Shown piece by piece: positions 42,624 to 50,226 of a stretch of 64,000 bases of DNA (position 1 is its first letter; every line of letters begins with the position of its first letter). The notes under the pieces were generated by a model, which saw nothing but the letters and a program-made list of their open reading frames with translations, was not told the origin of the DNA and did no database searches. Position numbers and translations under genes: made by a program. The stretch lies in contig JARLGV010000051.1 of NCBI GenBank assembly GCA_031292555.1, positions 1 to 64,000 on the forward strand, given 5' to 3'. The stretch is from Fimbriimonas sp. (GTDB taxonomy: Bacteria > Armatimonadota > Fimbriimonadia > Fimbriimonadales > Fimbriimonadaceae).

Positions 42624-43916
42624 CTAGGAATTCGAGCCAGAGGGGTCCTCGATCTTGGGCACGAGGAACTGAATCGCGGCAAGAGCGACGAGATAGGCAG
42701 TGGGCGCGATAAGGAAGATGATCAGGTAGTTGTTGTGCGTCCACTTCAGCACCGCGCCGACGAACACCGAAAAGAAGATTCCCGCCACTGCCCCTGCCAT
42801 CCCGCCCATCCCCACGACGGAACCGACAGCCTTGCGGGGAATCGTGTCGGAAACGAAGGTATAGAGGTTCGCCGACCAGCCTTGATGGGCCGCCGCCGCC
42901 AGTCCGATGAGGCAAACCGCTACCCACTGGTTGGACACGCGCGAAGCCATTACGACGGGGACAACGCATAGTGCGCAGACCAGAAGGGCCAGCTTTCGGG
43001 AGAAGTTGACGGTACGCCCGCGTTTGATCAACCAAGAGGAGAACCACCCTCCGGCGACGCTGCCTACGTCGGCAATCAGATAGACGGTAATCAGGGGCAA
43101 CCCGATGTTCTTGAGGTCGACGCCGAATTGGTCGTACAAAAAGCCGGGAACCCAGAAGAGATAGAACCACCAGATTGGCCCGCTAAGCGCCATCCCGACC
43201 GCAAACGCCCAAGTCGCCCGGTACTTGAGAAGGCTTGCCCATGAGATTTTCTCGCTCGTATCGGGCGGGTCGCTCTGAATGAGCCGAAGCTCGGACGCCG
43301 AAACACGCGGATGTTCCTCCGGAGGACGATACATCGCCAACCACGGGATCAACCAAACGAGACCGATCATGCCTGTGCCCAGGAACGCAGCTGGCCAACC
43401 GAACCGAAGCGTGATCCAAGGCACCATGACGGCCGACACCATGACGCCGACATTCGAACCTGCGTTAAAAATGCCGGTAGCCAGGGCTCGCTCCTTCCGG
43501 GGAAACCACTCGCTAACCGACCGAACGGACGCTGGAAAATTGCCGCCCTCCGCTAATCCGAGCGCGGCCCGAGCGAAAGAGAATCCGCCGACGGTTCGCA
43601 CCAACGCGTGTGCCATGGCAGCCAAACTCCAGACAAATACGGATACTGCGTAGCCCCGCCTCACACGCAAGATGTCGTTCATCCGCCCGGCAAGAAGGTA
43701 GCCGGCCGCATAGGCGGTTTGGAACCAAGCGACGATCGCCGCATACTGCTGCTCGTCCATGTGAAGATCCGATTTGAGGGAATTCTTCAGGACGGCGATG
43801 ACCTGCCGGTCGAGGTAGCAAATGGTAGTGCCGAAGAACAACAGGGCGCAAATCCACCACCGGTATCGAGTGATCCCCGACCCGTCCTCATCGGCCCCGG
43901 CGTCAACATTGCCCAC
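42624..43916 (-). CDS. MFS transporter, ACS family (hexuronate/ExuT-like)
   Basis: A 430-residue carrier with about 12 transmembrane helices. The anion:cation symporter signature appears as ICYLDRQVIAVLKNSLKSDL and AALGLAEGGNFPASVRSVSEWFP, both typical of hexuronate and related acid-sugar permeases (ExuT type). GRMNDILRVRRGYAVSV is the loop 2-3 MFS motif. It lies in the inner membrane and probably imports a sugar acid with protons. The GTG start at 43916 is chosen because TATAAC lies seven bases upstream; the frame extends to 44111 without similarity. It is divergent from the 1614-residue gene, whose N-terminal region looks like an alpha-glucuronidase-type enzyme, which fits uptake of its product. 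Confidence 0.9.
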   Translation of the reverse strand: MGNVDAGADEDGSGITRYRWWICALLFFGTTICYLDRQVIAVLKNSLKSDLHMDEQQYAAIVAWFQTAYAAGYLLAGRMNDILRVRRGYAVSVFVWSLAAMAHALVRTVGGFSFARAALGLAEGGNFPASVRSVSEWFPRKERALATGIFNAGSNVGVMVSAVMVPWITLRFGWPAAFLGTGMIGLVWLIPWLAMYRPPEEHPRVSASELRLIQSDPPDTSEKISWASLLKYRATWAFAVGMALSGPIWWFYLFWVPGFLYDQFGVDLKNIGLPLITVYLIADVGSVAGGWFSSWLIKRGRTVNFSRKLALLVCALCVVPVVMASRVSNQWVAVCLIGLAAAAHQGWSANLYTFVSDTIPRKAVGSVVGMGGMAGAVAGIFFSVFVGAVLKWTHNNYLIIFLIAPTAYLVALAAIQFLVPKIEDPSGSNS

Positions 43917-43923
43917 CGGGCAG

Positions 43924-43929
43924 GTTATA
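43924..43929 (-). promoter_or_regulatory. -10 element, leaderless-type, of the MFS gene
   Basis: TATAAC on the minus strand lies seven bases before the GTG start at 43916. Confidence 0.45.
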
Positions 43930-44154
43930 CCATTCTCTTCGGGGGATGCGGGGAGCGGTCTCTGATCTGAACGTAGACGATGGAGCCAAGGCAAATGGAA
44001 TAAAGTCGATCCGGCAGCGGTTTGGCGGACTGTCCGCTCGAGACTCCATGTCGGCTGCTTCGATCGCATACAGTCGCCTGGTGCTCTCCGCTCCCCGCAA
44101 AGCCTGCCCAATCGAAAGGATATTTGATATGCTGCTACCGTTACGAGGAAGTAG

Positions 44155-47100
44155 ATGATTGCACTAGCCGTACTTGTGTTTGGATTTCAGAAAACGGGCC
44201 CCGTGGACTTTGGGGCGGCGGCGATTCGGGAGACGGCGGGGGATCGAGCGGGCAACGTGTCGATCTCGGTGCGGCCCGGTAAGACGAAGGAGTCGTACAC
44301 GATCACCAGCAAGGACGGCAAAGTTTCGATCGTCGGCACCGATCCTGCGGGGGCGATGTATGGTGCGTTCGAATTTGCCGAGCGTTTGCACCAGCAGGGA
44401 GACTCTGCCTGGGCTTCGAACGTCGAAGGAAAGCCCTTCCTGCCGGATCGCGGACTGAATCTGTTCACAACCCTCCCATGGAGCTACACCAAGAACAACA
44501 CGGATTACGATGTCGCAGCACTGACTGACTCGTCTCGGTGGTGGTTCCAGAACGACGACTACTGGACCACGTTGCTCGATACCATGGCCCACAGCCGCTT
44601 GAATTGGCTAGATATCCACGGAATGTGGGACGTCAGCGTCACGAGCGCGCCTAACCTCTATGCCTACTTCGTCACGAGCCCCTCATTTCCAAAGGTCGGC
44701 GTTCCCTCTGAGGTGAAGGCGGCTAATCTGGCACGTCTCAACAAGGTCGTCGAAATGGCACACGAACGCGGCATCCGCGTTAGCTTAATGGCATACGATG
44801 CGGACCTGAACATCCCTCAGAACCCGAATCCGCCCTATCCTCAAACGGAACCGAACATCTACAAGTACACACGCGAAGCGGTGGAGCAGATGATTCGTGG
44901 GGTTCCCCGCCTCGACGCCATCGGCTTCCGAATCGGTGAAAGCGGAAAGAGCGAATCGTTCTTCAAGTGCTATGGCGAAGCCGTCAAGCTGAGCGGACGG
45001 CACATCCCGCTGATCACGCGCAGTTGGGTCACTCGGCGCCAGCGCGTGCTGCCCTTGGCCCGAGACTCCAAGGATTTCACCGTCGAGATAAAGTACAACG
45101 GCGAGCAGTGGGGCGCCCCGTATCCGGTTGCGGGCGGACGCATGGCGACCTGGAACAGCTACTCATTCGAAGACTATCTCAGCGATGCGGGAGACGCCCG
45201 AAAGAACGCAAAGACCTGGGCTGGATGGCCGGCAGAGGGCGGGGGAACGTGGCCGGGCAATCCGTACAAAGTTGTTTGGCAGGTCCGCGCGAACGGTACC
45301 CATCGAATCTTCCCGTTCTACAACCCCGATTGGGTGCGCCGATCGATCGCCGCGATGAAGATCGGGACTGCATCGGGCTACACGATCGAGGGCGAGGACG
45401 CTTACTATCCAAAATCGCCGCTCTATTACCTGTCCAACCCTCAAGATCAGTATTGCGACTGGATTCACCAGCGAGACGAGCTCTACTGGATGACATGGGG
45501 TCGCCTCGGCTATGACCCGAAAACGCCGGACTCAGTTTTCGATGCCAAGGTCACCGATTGGTTCGGCGCACAGGGCTCCATGGTCGCCAAGGTATGGAAG
45601 GAAGCCAGCACGGTGGTACCGCTCGCCTATATGGCTCGCTCGATCGGCCCCGACCACCGGGACCACGCCCCTGAACTCGAAACGGGAGGCGATACCCAAT
45701 CCTTCATCGAAGGGCAGCCATTCGATCCGTTCGTGTTCCGCGATGTGATGGAGACGGTGGGTATGAAGGCGATGGGCGTTACCGACGGCCGTATCGGAGT
45801 GGATCAGGTCGGGGCAAGGCTTGGCCAGATCTCGGCCGATATCCGGCAAGCGACCCCGTCGGTAGACGAGGCCACGCTCAACCCTCTTGGTCGGAAGCGG
45901 TTTCACGAGCTAAAGGCTGCCCTCGGCATGCTCTCGGCACTTGCCGAATACTACTGCGGGCGGTTCCTCTCGGCTGAGTCCCTGGCCGAAGCAAACTTGG
46001 AGGGGCGATTCGAGCCGATTCCGCTTATCGGACGTTCTTGGGGCTTGCCGTTAAGTAGGCTCGACCCTTGGTCAGTGCGCTCGGATACTTCTGGCGCAGC
46101 CCTTTTTCACGGTGTCGCCCAAGGCTGGAGCATTCTTTCCGATTCTTCGGTGGCGGATTTCTATCGCCCCTTCACCGAGCGACTTCGAATGCACACCAAC
46201 ACTTTCGCATGGAAGTCGGAGCTGCCGTCGATCGTAAAGGAGAACCTCCAAGCGCTTGGGGCTTCGATCAAGAACATCGCATTTCCTGCCGCCCCAACGG
46301 CGGCCTCCAACGTGGAACTGACCTGGACGCGAAGAACTGACACCATCAACATATCGTTGCCAGCCCAAGGCGCCACCAAGGCATGGCTTCTCTACAAGCC
46401 GCTTCCAAGCTCGACCTTCTTCCACAAACTCCCGATGCAGAGGCAAGGAAACGAATTCGTCACGACAATTCCCGACGAGCGTTGGGGCGCATGCATCGCG
46501 GCCGAGATCGAGAATCCGTCCGGCAAGGTACGGGTCCCAAGTTTTGAAGCGGGATTCAAGCCTTACATCGTCGTTCCCGCCCATTCAGGACCAACCGCCC
46601 AAATCTACGGATGCGAGGAGGCGATGACGTTCCTCGATCCGAAGGACTTGTCGCCTGACAAGTACGGAACGCTGATCGTTGCCCCGCGCGCAAGCGACTA
46701 CTTCCGCGAATTCGACAGAACGACGCGACGCAAACTGCTCGATCCGGTTGCCCGGGGCATGACACTGCTTGTACTCCAGCAGGACTTTGTCTCCCGTCGA
46801 TACAATCTCGACTTTCTGCCGAGGCCACTTCAAGTCGAGAATAATCCCAAGCCGGATGAGTTCGATCCAGGTGACATGCTGGGGCTCTCGCCGATCTACA
46901 CGCCGGGAATTACGTGGCAGCATTTTCTTCCGAGCGACGGTTGGGATGTGCCTGGCAATGGCGGCATCGCCCATATGGCGTTCGGAAAGGGCCATATATA
47001 CGTACTGACCGGACGCTTCATGCAATTAATGGACAAAAAAGGAGTAGCCAAAGACCTCCAGAAGCTGCTGGAACTTAACGGACGCTCGCAGCCGGCGGTT

Positions 47101-48999
47101 ATTGTCGACCCGGGTACGGAGGGCGCGCTCTATTCGTCCGCGTTCTATCCGGACATCTTGAACGCCTTGGACATCCCGTTCCTAACGCTTGGCGAGGTCG
47201 TCGCAAAGGAACAGGGACCGAACGATCTCACACCGATACCAGGACCGATTATGGATGACGATGTATTAGGCGGCAAAGCCCGCGAGTTGGCGGACGCGTT
47301 CCTCAAGGGCCGCGTCGAGAAGATGTCGGCGGTACCGACCCCGGCCCTTTCCGAATTCGAGAAGCTCCGGGTTAGCCGGAAGAAGGAGCTCTTCCGAGCT
47401 CTTGGCCTCGACCCGATGCCCCCCAAGACCCCCCTCAATGCTCGAAAGACCGGTGAGCTTCACGGCAACGGGTTCCACATCGAGAAGGTGGTCTTCGAGA
47501 GCCGACCCAAGTTCTATGTGACCGCCCACGTTTATCTACCCGACAACAAGCCGGCTCAGAGATTGCCGGTGATCGTCAATGTGAACGGTCACTGGGCACA
47601 CAAAAAGGATGAGGACCGGATTCAGATGCGATGCCAGTTCCAGGCTCTCCAGGGCTATATTGCGATCGCAATAGACAGCCCCGGTCATAGCTTCGAGGGG
47701 AACAACCTCATCGAGCGCCGGCCCGAGGGCGAACACAACGACTACGCCCTCGTCGAAGGCGGCACCAATACGACCGGTTACTACGTGTGGGACGCGATTC
47801 GCTGCCTCGACTACATGGCGACCCGCGACGACACCGACATGGAGCACATCGGCATCACCGGCGCGTCGGGCGGAGGGTTGGCGACGCTCTACACCTTCGC
47901 GGCAGACGATCGCTACAAGGCTGCGGTACCCGTTGTGTACATGTCCAGCCTCGAATTGGCTCCTGATAACGGGTGCCTCTGCAACCACGTTCCGGGAACC
48001 TGCCAGATCGGCGATCGGTCCGATGTAATTGGCATTCAGGCCCCGAAGCCGGTCTACATCATGGGAGCCCAGAATGACGGCGAATTCACTCCCGCCGGCA
48101 TGCTCCTGACCCACAAGAAGATGGAGGAGACGTGGAACCTCTTCGGCAGAGGCAAGGACACCTATGTTCAGGTCTATGCCGGAGGTCACGACTATAGCAA
48201 GCCCATGAGGGAGTCGATGATCGGCTTCTTCAACAAGTACTTGAGGGGCGTCGGCGATGGTTCGCCAGTTCCGGAGCCGCCCCTCAAGGTTTGGGATTCC
48301 GAAGACCGGCAGCTCCTCGTTCTGGATCCGCCGATCCCTGGCGAGCGTACTATGCGCGATCTCTCCAGGGAGTATCTGGACCACGCACCCGCCAACGTTT
48401 CGGTTGCCGACGTCTTCAAGGTGAATGGAGGTCTTCCCGCGAAGTCGGACCTCAAATACCGCGAAATCGGCTCCGGCCGGAAGCGGGCGGTCGTCTTCGA
48501 GCCACAACCGGGCCTGCAAATCCCTGGGGTGCTCTGCCTACCGGATGGCAAGGTCGATGCGATCAATATCGTTCTGGTGGATGCCGGAAAGGCGGAAGGC
48601 GAGAAGATCTCGCCGCCGACCGGCAACGAGGGCTATCTCTATCTGGATGCCCTTGGGATCGGCGAGTTGGCCGAGATCGAGATGCGGTATTCGGTGTACA
48701 TGGGGGCGTCGGTGCCCTTCCTGAACGGATGGGAAATCGTCCGGGCAGCGGAAGCTATGAAGAAGTACTCCGGCCACATCAAGTTACTCGGGTGCGGGCC
48801 AATCTCCTCCCAGTCGGTCATGTTTGCCGGCCTGATGGATTCGTCCTTCGAGAGCGTTGCCGGCCAAGGGTGTCTTCACCAGTGGAAGGACGTATTCAAC
48901 GACGGAGTTTCCGACTACGCAATACAGCCGCGAGCCCACCTCTGCGGGACGCTGGAGCATCTGCGGTCGCTGGTTAAGAACGCAAAGTGGAGTTTCTGA
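44155..48999 (+). CDS. 1614-residue multidomain enzyme: glycosidase-like plus alpha/beta-hydrolase
   Basis: A very large single chain. Residues about 20-100 resemble the N-terminal domain of GH67/GH20-type enzymes (SYTITSKDGKVSIVGTD, GAMYGAFEFAERL). About 100-700 look like a TIM barrel and helical extension (LPDRGLNLFTT, NWLDIHGMWD, AIGFRIGESGK, GYTIEGEDAYY). About 705-1060 contain beta-sandwich and Rossmann-like parts of uncertain family. About 1065-1400 form an acetyl-xylan-esterase-like alpha/beta-hydrolase with GASGGG (Ser1238), Asp1308 in GAQNDGEFTP and His1345 in GGHDYSK. About 1410-1614 repeat the hydrolase style without a clear nucleophile. GAGGAAG precedes the ATG. The N-terminus is short and hydrophobic, and export is uncertain. 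It is probably a glucuronoxylan-type debranching enzyme, which is inference. Confidence 0.8.
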   Translation: MIALAVLVFGFQKTGPVDFGAAAIRETAGDRAGNVSISVRPGKTKESYTITSKDGKVSIVGTDPAGAMYGAFEFAERLHQQGDSAWASNVEGKPFLPDRGLNLFTTLPWSYTKNNTDYDVAALTDSSRWWFQNDDYWTTLLDTMAHSRLNWLDIHGMWDVSVTSAPNLYAYFVTSPSFPKVGVPSEVKAANLARLNKVVEMAHERGIRVSLMAYDADLNIPQNPNPPYPQTEPNIYKYTREAVEQMIRGVPRLDAIGFRIGESGKSESFFKCYGEAVKLSGRHIPLITRSWVTRRQRVLPLARDSKDFTVEIKYNGEQWGAPYPVAGGRMATWNSYSFEDYLSDAGDARKNAKTWAGWPAEGGGTWPGNPYKVVWQVRANGTHRIFPFYNPDWVRRSIAAMKIGTASGYTIEGEDAYYPKSPLYYLSNPQDQYCDWIHQRDELYWMTWGRLGYDPKTPDSVFDAKVTDWFGAQGSMVAKVWKEASTVVPLAYMARSIGPDHRDHAPELETGGDTQSFIEGQPFDPFVFRDVMETVGMKAMGVTDGRIGVDQVGARLGQISADIRQATPSVDEATLNPLGRKRFHELKAALGMLSALAEYYCGRFLSAESLAEANLEGRFEPIPLIGRSWGLPLSRLDPWSVRSDTSGAALFHGVAQGWSILSDSSVADFYRPFTERLRMHTNTFAWKSELPSIVKENLQALGASIKNIAFPAAPTAASNVELTWTRRTDTINISLPAQGATKAWLLYKPLPSSTFFHKLPMQRQGNEFVTTIPDERWGACIAAEIENPSGKVRVPSFEAGFKPYIVVPAHSGPTAQIYGCEEAMTFLDPKDLSPDKYGTLIVAPRASDYFREFDRTTRRKLLDPVARGMTLLVLQQDFVSRRYNLDFLPRPLQVENNPKPDEFDPGDMLGLSPIYTPGITWQHFLPSDGWDVPGNGGIAHMAFGKGHIYVLTGRFMQLMDKKGVAKDLQKLLELNGRSQPAVIVDPGTEGALYSSAFYPDILNALDIPFLTLGEVVAKEQGPNDLTPIPGPIMDDDVLGGKARELADAFLKGRVEKMSAVPTPALSEFEKLRVSRKKELFRALGLDPMPPKTPLNARKTGELHGNGFHIEKVVFESRPKFYVTAHVYLPDNKPAQRLPVIVNVNGHWAHKKDEDRIQMRCQFQALQGYIAIAIDSPGHSFEGNNLIERRPEGEHNDYALVEGGTNTTGYYVWDAIRCLDYMATRDDTDMEHIGITGASGGGLATLYTFAADDRYKAAVPVVYMSSLELAPDNGCLCNHVPGTCQIGDRSDVIGIQAPKPVYIMGAQNDGEFTPAGMLLTHKKMEETWNLFGRGKDTYVQVYAGGHDYSKPMRESMIGFFNKYLRGVGDGSPVPEPPLKVWDSEDRQLLVLDPPIPGERTMRDLSREYLDHAPANVSVADVFKVNGGLPAKSDLKYREIGSGRKRAVVFEPQPGLQIPGVLCLPDGKVDAINIVLVDAGKAEGEKISPPTGNEGYLYLDALGIGELAEIEMRYSVYMGASVPFLNGWEIVRAAEAMKKYSGHIKLLGCGPISSQSVMFAGLMDSSFESVAGQGCLHQWKDVFNDGVSDYAIQPRAHLCGTLEHLRSLVKNAKWSF

Positions 49000-49021
49000 A
49001 CCGAATCCAGCATTCGGTTCA
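48997..49021. terminator. hairpin carrying the stop codons of two convergent genes
   Basis: TGAACCGAAT (48997-49006) and ATTCGGTTCA (49012-49021) pair around a five-base loop. The left arm starts with the TGA of the plus-strand gene and the right arm ends with the TGA (as TCA) of the minus-strand kinase. Confidence 0.7.
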
Positions 49022-50152
49022 TGCCTTCACGTAAACGCCGCCCTGGAGATGCCAATCCGATGGCATCTTCAGGGGACGATTCGACCACCCATTCCGAATC
49101 CTGGAATCGGTAGCCGGCCACGATTGAACGCCAGTCACCGCATCGGCTTGCTCGCAACAGCAACCACCAACGGCGGCCGCCGCACGCAAAGCGTCCTCTG
49201 GCCGCATTCCTCGTATCCACCCCATTAGCAGCCCGGCGATCGTCGCATCTCCGGCTCCGGTCGTGCCCTTTACATCCACCTCGAATACAGGCGCCCACAT
49301 GTGGCAGCTTTGCCACGGCATAGGGTCGGCGGGCGCGCCGCGGCCCAGGCCGTCCAGTTCGTCTCGTGAGCGTAGGTAGAGCCCCAGCGATCCTGCCTTG
49401 ACGGCAATGACCTTGGCCCCAAGCGAGATCGCTTCCATGGAAAGCCGCTCGAATTCGCTGACTGGAACCGGCTCGCCCTTCAGCGTTTCGAACCTTGACC
49501 GATCCAACATGAACACCAACTCCTCCGCGCTTGGAAGGAACAGGTCGGTGTACGGAAGAACGCGCGTGAGAATCTTGCGCCAGTCGGCCTTTCCGGCTGC
49601 TCCGGCCAAATCGGGGAGGCTCACATCCAGCGAAGTGGTTGCCCCAAGCCGTTTGGCGCGTTCGAACAAACTCAGCGTCTCGCGCCCATCGTCCTCGAAC
49701 ATCCGCGCCATCAAAGTCGGATAGCCGAAGTGGACAAGATCGGCATCGAGAATCGCTTGATCGGTTACGTCTGAGGCGACGAACGTATTGTTGCAGCCGG
49801 GAGCATGGAGGAACATTCGGTCTTCGCCAGAGAGGTTGATGACCACCGTGTACGACGTGGCATCGGTCGGCGAGACCGTCATTCCCCGGCTTAGCCCGCT
49901 TCCGCAGCGCTCCAAGGTGTCGCATACCGCCTTCCCAAACAGATCGTCGCCGATCTTGCCGGCGAGCGCAGTCTTGATGCCGAGCTTGTGAAGCGCCTGA
50001 CCCGTGTTGGAGACCACGCCTCCCGTGCTGATCAGGGCGTCACCCACTTCGAACAGGCGTCCCGGATCGAATGTCACCTTTCCCAAGAAGCCCGGAATGA
50101 TATCCAGGCAAATATGTCCGGCAACCAGCACGTCATTGAGGGCTTTCGGCAT
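49019..50152 (-). CDS. PfkB-family sugar kinase
   Basis: A 377-residue ribokinase-fold kinase. The N-terminal motif is DVLVAGHICLDIIPG, followed by STGGVVSNTGQALHKLG and GKIGDDLFGK, the sugar-binding entry of PfkB proteins. The catalytic block is KGTTGAGDATIAGLLMGWIRG with the base Asp in GAGD. The family includes ribokinase, fructokinase and 2-keto-3-deoxygluconate kinase; the substrate cannot be assigned here. A C-terminal tail of about 30 residues is longer than usual and ends in GGVYVKA. A TAAACT box ten bases before the ATG suggests a very short leader. It is cytoplasmic. Confidence 0.9.
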   Translation of the reverse strand: MPKALNDVLVAGHICLDIIPGFLGKVTFDPGRLFEVGDALISTGGVVSNTGQALHKLGIKTALAGKIGDDLFGKAVCDTLERCGSGLSRGMTVSPTDATSYTVVINLSGEDRMFLHAPGCNNTFVASDVTDQAILDADLVHFGYPTLMARMFEDDGRETLSLFERAKRLGATTSLDVSLPDLAGAAGKADWRKILTRVLPYTDLFLPSAEELVFMLDRSRFETLKGEPVPVSEFERLSMEAISLGAKVIAVKAGSLGLYLRSRDELDGLGRGAPADPMPWQSCHMWAPVFEVDVKGTTGAGDATIAGLLMGWIRGMRPEDALRAAAAVGGCCCEQADAVTGVQSWPATDSRIRNGWSNRPLKMPSDWHLQGGVYVKA

Positions 50153-50226
50153 GTAGCCGGGCAGTTTACACTTCCTGTAATAGAATGTCCGGATCGGAGG
50201 GGGATCGAGTCCCCCTTCTCGCCGAG

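Noticed and set aside
48997-49021. TGAACCGAAT...ATTCGGTTCA considered as another LacI-type operator
   Set aside because: The arms are separated by five bases and contain the stop codons of convergent genes, so a terminator is the better reading.
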